This document shows, piece after piece, positions 51,696-60,237 of a stretch of DNA of 64,000 nt (its first letter is position 1; the number at the start of each line of letters is the position of its first letter). Position numbers and translations under genes: made by a program. Source of the stretch: JADFQT01 sp965216025 (GTDB lineage Bacteria > Chloroflexota > Dehalococcoidia > Lucifugimonadales > UBA3495); NCBI GenBank assembly GCA_965216025.1, contig CBDCEX010000010.1, positions 1 through 64,000 of the forward strand, in the 5' to 3' direction. Below the pieces are notes generated by a model that saw nothing but the letters and a program-made list of their open reading frames with translations, had not been told where the DNA came from and searched no databases.

Positions 51696-52604
51696 ATGCT
51701 TCTTGAGACCCGACTTCCCAACCAGCTGCATCGGGGCAAGGTGCGAGACACCTACGCCGTCAACGACGAGCTGCTGCTGATGGTAGCCACCGACCGCATC
51801 TCCGCTTTCGACGTGGTGCTGCCAGACGGCATCCCGGACAAGGGCCGGGTTCTGAACCGAATGTCCGCTTTTTGGTTCGAAAAGACTAAGCACATAGTTC
51901 CCAACCATCTGATATGCTTGGCAGATGCTCCGGACGTGGGGTCCAGCTACCGGGGGAATGAACTGCTTTCTGCTATCTCTCCCCAGCTGGCGAGCCAAGC
52001 AATGATCGTCCGCAAGGCCCAGCGTATCGACATCGAATGCATCGTGCGGGGCTACATCACCGGTTCGGCCTGGAGCGAGTACCGCAGGGAGGGCACGGTC
52101 AGCGGGAAGCCCATGCCGGAGGGTATGCTGGAGGGAGCGGCCTTTCCCCAGCCCATATTTACTCCTACCACCAAGGCTGAAGAAGGTCACGACCAGAACA
52201 TGTCGGACCAGGAGGTTTTGGACATGGTTGGTGCGGAGATGGCCCGTCAGCTGCAAGAGACCAGTGTGGCGGTGTTTTCCTCCGCGCAGGAATACGCCAA
52301 TAGCCGGGGAATCATCCTGGCCGATACCAAGATGGAATTTGGTACTCTGGATGGGGAGCTTATTCTAATAGATGAGTTGCTGACCCCCGATTCCAGCCGG
52401 TTCTGGGATATGGAGGGATATCGGCCGGGCCAGTCGCAACCAAACTACGACAAGCAGTTTGTTCGGGACTACCTGCTGGAGCAGGGTTGGAACCAGGAGC
52501 CGCCAGCCCCCTCCTTGCCCCAGGATGTGGTAGCCAAAACCTCAGAACGTTATCTAGAAGCCTACTACCGGATTACCGGCCAGAGGCTCAAAACTGACCC
52601 CTAG
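51696..52604 (+). CDS. purC: SAICAR synthetase
   Basis: This 302-residue phosphoribosylaminoimidazole-succinocarboxamide synthase has LHRGKVRDTYAVND, ATDRISAFDVVLPDGIPDKG, IDIECIVRGYITGSAWSEY and LADTKMEFGTLDGELILIDE with TPDSSRFW, all family hallmarks. The length is that of the eukaryote/actinobacterial-like long form. It is 67 bp after purB. Confidence 0.95.
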   Translation: MLLETRLPNQLHRGKVRDTYAVNDELLLMVATDRISAFDVVLPDGIPDKGRVLNRMSAFWFEKTKHIVPNHLICLADAPDVGSSYRGNELLSAISPQLASQAMIVRKAQRIDIECIVRGYITGSAWSEYRREGTVSGKPMPEGMLEGAAFPQPIFTPTTKAEEGHDQNMSDQEVLDMVGAEMARQLQETSVAVFSSAQEYANSRGIILADTKMEFGTLDGELILIDELLTPDSSRFWDMEGYRPGQSQPNYDKQFVRDYLLEQGWNQEPPAPSLPQDVVAKTSERYLEAYYRITGQRLKTDP

Positions 52605-52630
52605 CTGGGTCCATTCTCATCTGAGAGGTA

Positions 52631-53314
52631 TTGGGTTTGCCCCTTTCTAAACATCGCAGACGCCGAGGACGGGTGGCTCCGGGAAGCAGCCGGTCCGCGG
52701 CCTCTTTGTCCATCGATCAACCCCGGCGGAAAAAGACCAATTGGCTGTATCTGGGGGCCTCGGGGCTAATCGCTATTTTAGTTATCGGCGGCTTCGCGGT
52801 GGGAAGCGCCGGCATTGGCGCCGGCCGCGGATTCGACCGGACCGGTAACAGTGACGAGTACGTGGAAGGCATCGGGGTACAGCACGACATCCTGCCCACC
52901 CGAAACCACGTCACTGATGGCCAGACCGTAGAGTACAACAGCATACCTGCTACTTCCGGCAACCACTGGCCTCAGTGGGCCCAATGCGGCTTCTTTGAGG
53001 ATGGTCTGCCCGATGAGCGGATCGTGCACAACCTGGAGCACAGTAATATCGTGGTCAGCTATAACCTGACCACACCGGAAGAGGTAGGGGAGCTGCGAGA
53101 CGTGATGGACAGCGTCGGTCTAGATGTAACCCACGGCGTTACTCGATTCTACGACAAGCTAGAGCCGGGCACCGTGGCCCTGAGCGCCTGGGGGGTTTCC
53201 GATACCATGCCGGGCATTGACGAAGACCGGATCAACAAGTTTTTCAGCACCTATGGTGGCACCTTGGGACCGGAGGGCAATATTCCTTGCCTGAACTCTG
53301 GGGTCATGCCGTAG
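52631..53314 (+). CDS. DUF3105 domain membrane-anchored protein
   Basis: The frame starts at TTG 52631 after GAGAGGTA. A basic N-terminal region (KHRRRRGR) precedes one membrane helix (WLYLGASGLIAILVIGGFAVG, cytoplasm-in orientation), followed by an extracytoplasmic DUF3105 domain (residues about 85-225). Its conserved elements are YNSIPATSGNHWPQWAQCG, the HNLEHSNIVVSY histidines and GTVALSAWG. The HxxEH-type motif suggests metal binding, but DUF3105 has no established function. A lipoprotein paralogue is encoded 350 bp downstream. Confidence 0.8.
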   Translation: MGLPLSKHRRRRGRVAPGSSRSAASLSIDQPRRKKTNWLYLGASGLIAILVIGGFAVGSAGIGAGRGFDRTGNSDEYVEGIGVQHDILPTRNHVTDGQTVEYNSIPATSGNHWPQWAQCGFFEDGLPDERIVHNLEHSNIVVSYNLTTPEEVGELRDVMDSVGLDVTHGVTRFYDKLEPGTVALSAWGVSDTMPGIDEDRINKFFSTYGGTLGPEGNIPCLNSGVMP

Positions 53315-53381
53315 GATTCCCCCAAGCAGAGCAGCGGCGGCCCATACTTCCCGCTGTCGGCTCAAGATTGGGAGCTAACCA

Positions 53382-53657
53382 TTGTTCTTGGCCCAGGTTT
53401 ATATAACCCTGAAGCCCACCGTTAACGACCCCCAGGGGCTCACCGTGCTGGGGGCTGTCAAAAATCTGGGGTTCGACGCAGTAGAGGATGTTCGGGTTGG
53501 CAAGTTCTTGGAGGTGCGGGTGGCCGAACCGAACCGCCAGCGGGCCGAACAGTTGGTGGAAGAGCTGTGCCAAAAGCTGCTGGCCAATCCGGTGATCGAG
53601 GAGTACCGATACGAGCTCAAGGAGCTATCCCCTTCGCCCCAGGCGGGAGCCCAGTAA
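53382..53657 (+). CDS. purS: FGAM synthase subunit PurS
   Basis: This 91-residue subunit bridges PurQ and PurL in the three-part FGAM synthase. It has AQVYITLKPTVNDPQGLTVLG, the NLGFDAVEDVRVGKFLEVRV beta-strand core and CQKLLANPVIEEYRYEL. Starts at TTG 53382 or TTG 53391 are both possible. purQ and purL would normally follow but are not in the window. Instead a DUF3105 lipoprotein gene starts 4 bp after its stop. Confidence 0.9.
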   Translation: MFLAQVYITLKPTVNDPQGLTVLGAVKNLGFDAVEDVRVGKFLEVRVAEPNRQRAEQLVEELCQKLLANPVIEEYRYELKELSPSPQAGAQ

Positions 53658-53661
53658 CCCG

Positions 53662-54246
53662 GTGAAGCTCCTACTCCGCCGGCGGGCCGCCCTGGTCTGG
53701 CTGGTTCTGCCCCTTTTAGTCGTTCCATTCCTGGCCGCATGCGCCAGCCCTCTGGAAGCTCCCGGCCCGACACTTACCATACCGGACCCTACCATCCATG
53801 AAATCATGCCCACCAGAAGCCACGTTGCCGAGGGGGCTACCGTTACCTACAACTCCATACCTCCTACCTCGGGGGACCATTGGGCCAAGTGGTCCCGATG
53901 CGGCTTTTTCCCGGTGCGAATTCCCGACGAGCGGCTGGTCCATAACCTGGAGCACGGGAACATCGTAGTCAGTTTTAACCTGTCGACCAGCGAGGAAGTC
54001 GGCCGGCTACGGCAGGCCTTAGAAGAGATCGACATTAGCGCCGAGTGGGGCATCAGCCGTTCCTACGACCGGATACCGGCCGGTACGGTGGCCCTGGCGG
54101 CCTGGGGAGTTTCCGACACCATGTCGGGGGTGATCCCGGAGCGAATCCGGTCCTTTTTTGAAGCCTTTGCGGGAGAGCAGGGGCCGGAGCGAATACCCTG
54201 CTCCGATTCCGGAGTTGTGCCGCCGGGCATGGGCCGCGCCTCTTAA
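53662..54246 (+). CDS. DUF3105 lipoprotein
   Basis: GTG 53662 opens a lipoprotein signal peptide: basic RRR, the hydrophobic core LVWLVLPLLVVPFL and the lipobox LAAC (Cys about 27). The mature domain is DUF3105, with YNSIPPTSGDHWAKWSRCG, HNLEHGNIVVSF and GTVALAAWGVSD, clearly paralogous to the protein at 52631. It lies 4 bp after purS, suggesting translational coupling with a purine gene. The function is unknown. The conserved His and Cys residues could bind a metal. Confidence 0.82.
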   Translation: MKLLLRRRAALVWLVLPLLVVPFLAACASPLEAPGPTLTIPDPTIHEIMPTRSHVAEGATVTYNSIPPTSGDHWAKWSRCGFFPVRIPDERLVHNLEHGNIVVSFNLSTSEEVGRLRQALEEIDISAEWGISRSYDRIPAGTVALAAWGVSDTMSGVIPERIRSFFEAFAGEQGPERIPCSDSGVVPPGMGRAS

Positions 54247-54302
54247 ATATCTCTACTCCCCTTTGGCCATATTCCAGCGGCTTCTTTCAGGGTTTTTCTT
54301 TT

Positions 54303-54540
54303 GTCATTGCGAGGGCCGCAGGCCCGAAGCAATCTCGTGATGGTAAGGAGAGATTGCTTCGCGGAGTTTATCCTGAGCGCAGCCGAAGGGCTGCTCTGTA
54401 AATAGCCCGTTCGCCCTTCGAGAGCCTCAGGAAGAACGGGATCCCTACCGCTCGTGGTGAGCCTGTCGAACCATGAGCCGAGGGGAATCCATTTTCATCT
54501 GTCGGTGGCGCTCCGCCGGAGCATGAAAACTCGCAATGAC
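54303..54540 (-). repeat. Dispersed repeat family A, full copy, reverse orientation
   Basis: This 238-bp copy is bounded by GTCATTGCGAG and CTCGCAATGAC, a perfect 11-bp terminal inverted repeat, the best preserved of the family. It is internally co-linear with the copies at 28374 and 32760. It begins 56 bp after the DUF3105 lipoprotein gene and ends about 38 bp before the IS66 element. Confidence 0.87.
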
Positions 54541-54578
54541 GGTGAAGCGAACCGAAAGGCCCACCAGCTATCCTTTTG

Positions 54579-56008
54579 AAACTGTTCAGATTTGAGGGGA
54601 AGTGAGCAACCGGCGGCATTCCAGGAGGGGATTGAGACCTCTAGCCCGCCAGGTGCCAAAGAGGGATGCCAAGGTCATCTTGCTGTCGGTGCCCTGCCCT
54701 GAGCGGGTGCCGCCGCTGATCTTGCGACTGGTTACCAGATGCCGCAGGCTCCGCTCGGCGGCGTTGTTGTCTGAGGGCACGGCTGGGTCCGACACGAAGA
54801 CAAACAGTTCCTTGATGAACCGTTCCATGCGCCGGCAGAGCTTGGCCTGAACCGCCAGGGGATCTTTAAGGAAAGGCCGCGCCAAGACCATTAGTTTCTC
54901 CTCCAGCATTAGCTGGGTGCGATGGCCTGGCTGGGCTCGGGGAAGGACCGCGGCCTTGGCCTCCGTGTAGACCTGGTGAACCGCCTCGGCCCACTGAGCC
55001 AGCCCAGCGTCTTCTGGGTACAACCCTTTCAGGTCATGGATATCCCGCAGCAGATGAGCCCAGCACCGTTGCTTCAGGCCCGGGTAGTGGTTATAGGCGG
55101 CGTAGAAATCACTGACCAACACTCCGCTGAAGGAGGAATCCAGCACCTCATCCACCACCCCCTTATCCCGACCCCGACGCAGGAAGTATCGTTCGCTGGG
55201 AGTGCTGAAGGTCCAAACATAGCCGTTGCTCCCGTCCTGGCGCCAGCCGGTTTCGTCGCCCTGCACCACGGGACTGGCGCGGACTTGCTCGAGCACCTCT
55301 CGCACCGCCGTCTCAGCCTGACGGGCTACTCCATGGACGGCCTGGACGATGGCACCAACACTCAGGTGCAACTGATGGACGGTCTCCAGGTACCATTGGA
55401 TGATTCTTATGGGCAACCGTCCCTCCTCCCGCAGGGTCACCATCAGGCTTACCAGATTGACCCCCAGGCGCTGCTGGGCCAGAACCACCCCCTGCAGGGC
55501 CTCTTTGGGCAGCCGGCGCCGCTGGCATACCGGACAGATGCGGGCTACCAGGGCGTGCTCGGTCACTTCTACCGGAGCCACCGGTAGCTCAATGACTTCC
55601 CGAGTTCGCTGTACCCATCCGCCGTTCAGGTGAGTCCCGCAGTCGGGACAGACCGCCACGGCATGCTCCACCCGCCGGGTAGGAGTCATGCGCTGGCGGG
55701 CGAAGCCATGGCGGCGCGGCTTTCTGGGCTCCTTTTTCTCCGGCGCTTGCCGGCTGGAGTGCGGCTGATTACCCGGCATCCCCGACGACCCGCGCCGGTT
55801 GGGACGGGATTCCAGAACCCCAATCCGCCTTTGCAAATCGGCAATGACTGCCCGCTGGCCGGCAATTATCTCCAGCAGAGTTTCGCGACTCGCCGCGTTC
55901 AGGTCTAGTTCAGTGTCCACCTCCCTGGTATGCCACAACTCCCCCGGCCATGCCAGCGTTTTTCCAACGGCTTTGAGCCAATTCACCTCATCAAGTCTGA
56001 ACAGTTAC
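54579..56008 (-). mobile_element. IS66-family insertion sequence, tnpC-only type
   Basis: The inverted ends AACTGTTCAGATTTGA (54580) and, inverted, AACTGTTCAGACTTGA (ending 56006) enclose a single transposase gene. ATCCTTTTG flanks both sides (54570-54578 and 56009-56017), so the 8-9-bp target duplication is still visible. No tnpA or tnpB is present, as in the ISBst12 group of IS66. The element is about 1.43 kb and separates a family A repeat from the BNR-repeat gene. Confidence 0.88.
54586..55986 (-). CDS. IS66-family transposase TnpC
   Basis: This 466-residue DDE transposase starts at GTG 55986. It has an N-terminal leucine-zipper-like helix (RETLLEIIAGQRAVIADLQR), a basic Pro-rich linker, a zinc-finger region (CPDCGTHLNG, CPVCQRRR), then the catalytic domain with VVQGDETGWRQDG, GVLVSDFYAAYN and NNAAERSLRH supplying the acidic residues. 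The open frame and recognisable termini suggest it may be active. Confidence 0.92.
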   Translation of the reverse strand: MNWLKAVGKTLAWPGELWHTREVDTELDLNAASRETLLEIIAGQRAVIADLQRRIGVLESRPNRRGSSGMPGNQPHSSRQAPEKKEPRKPRRHGFARQRMTPTRRVEHAVAVCPDCGTHLNGGWVQRTREVIELPVAPVEVTEHALVARICPVCQRRRLPKEALQGVVLAQQRLGVNLVSLMVTLREEGRLPIRIIQWYLETVHQLHLSVGAIVQAVHGVARQAETAVREVLEQVRASPVVQGDETGWRQDGSNGYVWTFSTPSERYFLRRGRDKGVVDEVLDSSFSGVLVSDFYAAYNHYPGLKQRCWAHLLRDIHDLKGLYPEDAGLAQWAEAVHQVYTEAKAAVLPRAQPGHRTQLMLEEKLMVLARPFLKDPLAVQAKLCRRMERFIKELFVFVSDPAVPSDNNAAERSLRHLVTSRKISGGTRSGQGTDSKMTLASLFGTWRARGLNPLLECRRLLTSPQI

Positions 56009-56112
56009 ATCCTTTTGCCTCGCATTGACATTCCCCTTCCCTTCTGCTGCAATAACGGCATTGGCGGCGGACCTTTCCGCATCGTTGCCGCATCAGCGAA
56101 GGAGGAAATGAC

Positions 56113-57108
56113 GTGACATCCAGCAACAGCGAAGCGCGGGTCTATGCCGGCGCTGAAAACCATGGTCTGTACCGGCTCTCCCCTGGGTCTAATCAGTGGG
56201 AATCCCTTACCAACGGATTGCCGGAGCGAGTCGAGGTTCAGGGAATAGCGCTGCACCCGGATAATCCAGCCCTGGTTTATGCCGGAACCAACGACGGCCC
56301 CTACCGCAGCAGCGATCGCGGCGACCACTGGGAGCGACTGGACTACCCCCAGGGTGCGCCCGGCGTTTGGACTTTCCTGTTTCGGCCGGGGGATCCCCAG
56401 GTGATGTATCTGGGCACGGCGCCGGGAGAAATCTACCGCAGCGTTAATGGTGGGGATTCTTGGCAGAAGCTCAACGCGAGCATGGGCTCCAACGAATGCC
56501 AGATGGCTTTCCCCACCCGGGTTATTGCCCTGGCGGCAGACCCCAACTTTCCGGATGAGATGTATGCCGGGCTGGAAGTGGCCGGGGTTATCCGGAGTTC
56601 CGACGGTGGTGACACCTGGGATGAGATCACCGGAAGCCTGGCGCCCAGCGAAGGCACCCTGGATTTGCACGGGGTCCAGTGCACCGCCGCGTCTCCCCAC
56701 ACCGTGTTCCTCACCACCCGGCAAGGTCCCTTCATTGGCCCGGATCGCGGCCGGGAATGGATTCCCATCGACTTCGGTAATTTCTCCGAGATTACCTACA
56801 CCCGCGACCTGTTCGCCCCGCCCCACGACCCAAACGTGATGTATGTTTCCATTGGCGCCGCGGCCCGCAGTGGCCAGGGTGCGCTTTACCGCAGTCGGGA
56901 CCTGTTCCGCAGCTTTGAAACGGTGGGAGCGGGGATCCAGGCCCAGAGCACCATGATGGCGGTGAGGACCGACCCCCGGGAGCCCAGCCACGTGTTCTGC
57001 GTGGCCCGGGACGGCGAAGCCTTTGGTTCTAGCGACGACGGAGCTACCTGGACCTCCTATCCCCTGCCCGCGGAGGCCAAAGAAGTAAGGGGGCTGGCCC
57101 TGGGCTAA
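56113..57108 (+). CDS. BNR/Asp-box repeat beta-propeller protein
   Basis: The protein has 331 residues and starts at GTG 56113. At least four Asp-box repeats of type S-x-D-x-G-x-x-W are visible: SSDRGDHWERL, SVNGGDSWQKL, SSDGGDTWDEI and SSDDGATWTSY. These form a beta-propeller like sialidase-type or VPS10/YCF48-like proteins. There is no signal peptide, so it is probably cytoplasmic. No catalytic sialidase residues (RIP motif) are seen, so it is likely a binding or scaffold propeller. Confidence 0.82.
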   Translation: MTSSNSEARVYAGAENHGLYRLSPGSNQWESLTNGLPERVEVQGIALHPDNPALVYAGTNDGPYRSSDRGDHWERLDYPQGAPGVWTFLFRPGDPQVMYLGTAPGEIYRSVNGGDSWQKLNASMGSNECQMAFPTRVIALAADPNFPDEMYAGLEVAGVIRSSDGGDTWDEITGSLAPSEGTLDLHGVQCTAASPHTVFLTTRQGPFIGPDRGREWIPIDFGNFSEITYTRDLFAPPHDPNVMYVSIGAAARSGQGALYRSRDLFRSFETVGAGIQAQSTMMAVRTDPREPSHVFCVARDGEAFGSSDDGATWTSYPLPAEAKEVRGLALG

Positions 57109-57139
57109 ATCCGGGCCTGCTGGATTCCGTCCCTCTAGG

Positions 57140-57280
57140 GTTATCATGCTCCGGCGGAGTCCCACCTACAGTTGAAAATTGGTTTCCCTCCGCTCATGGT
57201 TCGACGGGCTCACCACGAGCGGTAGGGATTCCGTTCGTCCTTCGACCGGCTCAGGACGAACGGGCTATTTACAGAGCAGG
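57140..57280 (+). repeat. Dispersed repeat family A, partial copy
   Basis: This copy shares TCATGCTCCGGCGGAG, the GTTTCCCTCCGCTCATGG block, TTCGACGGGCTCACCACGAG, CGGTAGGGATTCCGTTCGTC and CGGGCTATTTACAGAGCAGG with full copies, but both terminal GTCATTGC ends are missing. It is located between two convergent genes and abuts a terminator. Confidence 0.75.
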
Positions 57281-57319
57281 AAAAACAAAACCCTCACCTG
57301 AATTAACGGGTGAGGGTTT
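57281..57319 (-). terminator. Rho-independent terminator of the thioredoxin-like gene
   Basis: AAACCCTCACC (57288-57298) pairs with GGTGAGGGTTT (57309-57319), an 11-bp perfect stem. In the minus-strand direction the stem is followed by TTTTGTTTTT. It lies 35 bp after the stop of the gene at 57354. Confidence 0.8.
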
Positions 57320-57353
57320 CTCAATTGTTGGTGGTTTATTCCGGGTTCAGCTA

Positions 57354-57938
57354 TTACCCCACGCTGCGGGTCAGCAGGCCCAGCAGTTCCTCCACCGTGG
57401 CCTGCTGCCATGCCTCGGCTCGAGAGGCGGTGCGGGAACGGCGCTCCCGGCCAAAATCCTGGTCGTTGATGTCCGGGTTCTCTCGCCGAATGGCTTCCTC
57501 TATGTCCTGCATCTCCTGGTCGGCAACCTCTGGGCGCTCTATCCAGTGGCAGATGTACCGGTGGTCGCGGGTGTAAAAGACCGCCGTAGGGATGGACATC
57601 CATTCCCCGTTCTTAAGGAACTCGTTCATTATGTCTTGGTGCTCATCTCTGGGAAACACCCGCATTTCCAGGCCCGTGGCTTCGGCCAGGCGCGCCAATA
57701 CCGGCAAGCCACGAACTACATCTCCGCACCAGTCCTCACACAAAACCAGCATCTTGGCCGGACCGTCCGGATTTTCCGCCAGTTTTTTGAGGGCTGCCGC
57801 CTCCTCGGTCTTCACCTGAAAGTTGTCGTAGAAGCCTTCCATGCGGGCCTTATTAACCTTTATCTGGGCCATGTAATTGGGATAGGTAAAACCTTGCTCG
57901 AACCGCTGGGGAGTCACCACGCTGGTCTGCTCTGCCAT
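57354..57938 (-). CDS. Thioredoxin-like family protein
   Basis: This 194-residue protein has a C-x-x-x-C-type redox motif, VLCEDWCGD (about residue 70), inside a thioredoxin fold (AKMLVLCEDWCGDVV, MRVFPRDEHQDIM, SIPTAVFYTRD). It resembles the thioredoxin-like family PF14595 (TlpA-unrelated) in which W-C-G-D is conserved. It is cytoplasmic with no signal peptide. A glutaredoxin-like gene lies 123 bp upstream on the same strand, so both may belong to a thiol-redox unit. Confidence 0.84.
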   Translation of the reverse strand: MAEQTSVVTPQRFEQGFTYPNYMAQIKVNKARMEGFYDNFQVKTEEAAALKKLAENPDGPAKMLVLCEDWCGDVVRGLPVLARLAEATGLEMRVFPRDEHQDIMNEFLKNGEWMSIPTAVFYTRDHRYICHWIERPEVADQEMQDIEEAIRRENPDINDQDFGRERRSRTASRAEAWQQATVEELLGLLTRSVG

Positions 57939-58061
57939 GTCTTACCTCCTTTTGCTACGGCTCCGGTTATTGCTCCGGCGTCGCGCGTCAAGCCGGGCTG
58001 GCCCGGTTGATGTTACCGGTTGGAGTTGCTGGGACGAACTAACAGCCCGTCAGCCTATCTC

Positions 58062-58277
58062 TCAACCCACCGAACCCTGGAAACCGATCTCCACTCTGCC
58101 ATCGGGATACAGGATAATCGGCACCGAATCGCCGTAGAGCAGAGCCTCATCCAGGGTATCCTGACTCTGGTCCACCCGGCGTTCCTCATATTCGATGCCC
58201 TCCCGGCGCCAGGCGCTGCGCAGCTTGTCGCAAGCCGGGCACACGGTCAGGGTATAAACTACCGGGATATCGGCCAT
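58062..58277 (-). CDS. Glutaredoxin/thioredoxin-like small protein
   Basis: The protein has 71 residues and a CPAC redox motif, VYTLTVCPACDKLRSAW, at the first helix, typical of NrdH/glutaredoxin-like proteins. The cis-Pro loop is DSVPIILYPDGRVEIGF. The length is short for a full glutaredoxin, but the alpha/beta core is complete. It is upstream of the thioredoxin-like gene at 57354. Confidence 0.82.
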   Translation of the reverse strand: MADIPVVYTLTVCPACDKLRSAWRREGIEYEERRVDQSQDTLDEALLYGDSVPIILYPDGRVEIGFQGSVG

Positions 58278-58472
58278 AGGTCGCCTCCTTGGGTCGGTTA
58301 AGTCATTCTACAACGCCGTCAAGCCACTGTCATCCATAGGAATCGGCCGAGGGGCCGCCTTGTGCCCCCGGACGGCGCTAGCTATAATGTTGCTGGCCGC
58401 GTAGGTAAAACGAGTACGCTGGCTTTGGCCGAAAGCTGGAACTGCGAAAGCTGCTATAGCTGAGGAGACGAG

Positions 58473-58802
58473 ATGATAGCGCTGGTGGTTACCATCAACA
58501 TCGAACCGGATCACAAAGAGGAGTTCATGGCGTCGATGATTGGCGATGCCCGGGGCTCCAACAACGACGAGCCGGGCTGTCTGCGGTTTGACGTGCTGCA
58601 GGACAATGAGGACCCAAATCGCATTCACCTTTATGAGGTGTACCAGGATGAAGCCGCGGTGGAGGCTCACCGCAACGCGCCGCATTACCTCAAGTGGCGG
58701 GAAGAATGTAAAGACTGGTTCGAGGGCGAGATCGTCCGCCGCGTTGCGACCCCGGTTTATCCGCCCGAGGATAAGTGGAGGAAGCGCCCGCCGGTGGATT
58801 AA
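58473..58802 (+). CDS. Antibiotic-biosynthesis-monooxygenase-fold (YgiN/ABM) protein
   Basis: The protein has 109 residues and one dimeric alpha-beta barrel domain: MIALVVTINIEPDHKEEFM, NDEPGCLRFDVLQDNEDPNR and HLYEVYQDEAAVEAHRNAPHY. It resembles quinol monooxygenases or Tcm-type cyclases. It may act on quinones or aromatic substrates, and a specific reaction is not assignable. The start ATG 58473 follows GAGGAGACG. Confidence 0.86.
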   Translation: MIALVVTINIEPDHKEEFMASMIGDARGSNNDEPGCLRFDVLQDNEDPNRIHLYEVYQDEAAVEAHRNAPHYLKWREECKDWFEGEIVRRVATPVYPPEDKWRKRPPVD

Positions 58803-58857
58803 GCGGGCCCTCGGGGTTACAAGGGGTTTTCACTACCTTCCCCAGGGGTAGGGGGGT

Positions 58858-60186
58858 TCAGGCTTGGCGCTGGAGCACCCCTTCGAAAGCGGTCAGGAAT
58901 ACATCCATTTCCGGCTGGGAGATGGCTGTGGACAGGCCTCCCACCAGGTTCGGGGCCAGCAAAATGCCCTCGTTCATCATCCCCAGGAAGACCTGCTCGC
59001 GCCGAGCGGCATCGCCGGCGGCAACGTCTCGATAATTGTTGATGGGCCGGTCGATGAAGTGGATTCCGAACAACGAGCCCAGGCCGGTGACCTGCACCGG
59101 CACCTCCTGGCGAGCGCAAATCTGCCGGAGGCCGTGGCGAAGGTATTCGGTCCTTTCGGACAGTTTCTGGTAAACCTGGGGAGTAAGCTCTTCCAGGGTC
59201 ACCGCGCCGGCCAGCATGGTAACCGGGTTGGCGTTGAAGGTACCGGCATGGCCCACCTGGGGCCCCAGAGTCGGGTCGTACAGGTCCATGATGTCTCGAC
59301 GGCCGCCAAAGGCCCCCACCGCGAACCCTCCCCCAATTATCTTGCCCAGTGAGGTCAGGTCGGGGGTAACCTCGTAGTATTCCTGGCAGCCCCCCGGCGC
59401 CATGCGGAAGCTGATCACCTCGTCGAAGATCAAAATAATTTCGTGTTTTTGGGTGAACCGGCGCAGCATCTGCAAGAACTCGGGCTTGGCGGGGATCATT
59501 CCCACCGAGCCCAGCAGCGGCTCCACGATCACCGCGGCCAGCTCCTCCCGGTGCTGCTCCAGGATGGCTTGAGCCGCGTCGGTCTCATTGAAAGGCAGCA
59601 CGACCACCTGATCCACTACGCCGTCGGCCAGACCGGAACTGCTGGCCAGGGCCTGGGGCCGGTTGGGCTCTCCCGCCAGGGCGGGGTCGACTCGAACGCT
59701 GACACTGACGGCGTCGTGGGTGCCATGGTAGCCCCCCTCGACTTTGGCAAACCGGCTCTTGCCGGTAAAGGCACGGGCGGCCCGCAGGGTGTTGAGGGTT
59801 GCTTCCGTGCCAGAGTTGGTGAACCGAACCCGGTCAAAACTGGGCACCCGCTGGCAGAGCAGTTTCGCCAGCTGTATTTGGTGCCTATTGGGAGCGTTGT
59901 AGGCCAAGCCGTGTTCCAGTTGCTCTTGGACGGCCTTCAGAACCGGCTCCGGCCCGTGCCCCAGTATCATCGTGGTCATGGTATTAATGAAGTCCAGCCG
60001 GTCCACGTTGTCGGCGTCCACCACGTGACAGCCGGAGGCCGAGGTGATGAAGATGGGATAGGGCCGCCAGAAGATGGAGTTGCGGCTATCCCCTCCAGGC
60101 AGGTATTCCCGGGCCTCTTCCCACAGGGCTCGGGATTTAGGGGTCAGTTCCAGATAGCGGGTTAGCTCTTCACTGTTCAAGGACAT
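58858..60186 (-). CDS. Class III aminotransferase, GSA-aminomutase-like
   Basis: This 442-residue PLP enzyme of the glutamate-1-semialdehyde aminomutase branch has PGGDSRNS, FTNSGTEATLNTLRAARAFT, EGGYHGTHDAV, LIFDEVISFR (Asp for PLP N1) and the lysine motif TSLGKIIGGGFAVGAFGG. Heme synthesis is possible, but the neighbourhood has no heme genes, and the family in these bacteria includes aminotransferases of unknown substrate. No gatekeeper residues for GSA were verified. It is transcribed after the MFS gene, 51 bp apart, same strand. Confidence 0.87.
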   Translation of the reverse strand: MSLNSEELTRYLELTPKSRALWEEAREYLPGGDSRNSIFWRPYPIFITSASGCHVVDADNVDRLDFINTMTTMILGHGPEPVLKAVQEQLEHGLAYNAPNRHQIQLAKLLCQRVPSFDRVRFTNSGTEATLNTLRAARAFTGKSRFAKVEGGYHGTHDAVSVSVRVDPALAGEPNRPQALASSSGLADGVVDQVVVLPFNETDAAQAILEQHREELAAVIVEPLLGSVGMIPAKPEFLQMLRRFTQKHEIILIFDEVISFRMAPGGCQEYYEVTPDLTSLGKIIGGGFAVGAFGGRRDIMDLYDPTLGPQVGHAGTFNANPVTMLAGAVTLEELTPQVYQKLSERTEYLRHGLRQICARQEVPVQVTGLGSLFGIHFIDRPINNYRDVAAGDAARREQVFLGMMNEGILLAPNLVGGLSTAISQPEMDVFLTAFEGVLQRQA

Positions 60187-60237
60187 CCTCTTAATCCCGG
60201 TTGGAGCAGGGGCGTTCTGGGCGCCGCGGATCCTCGA

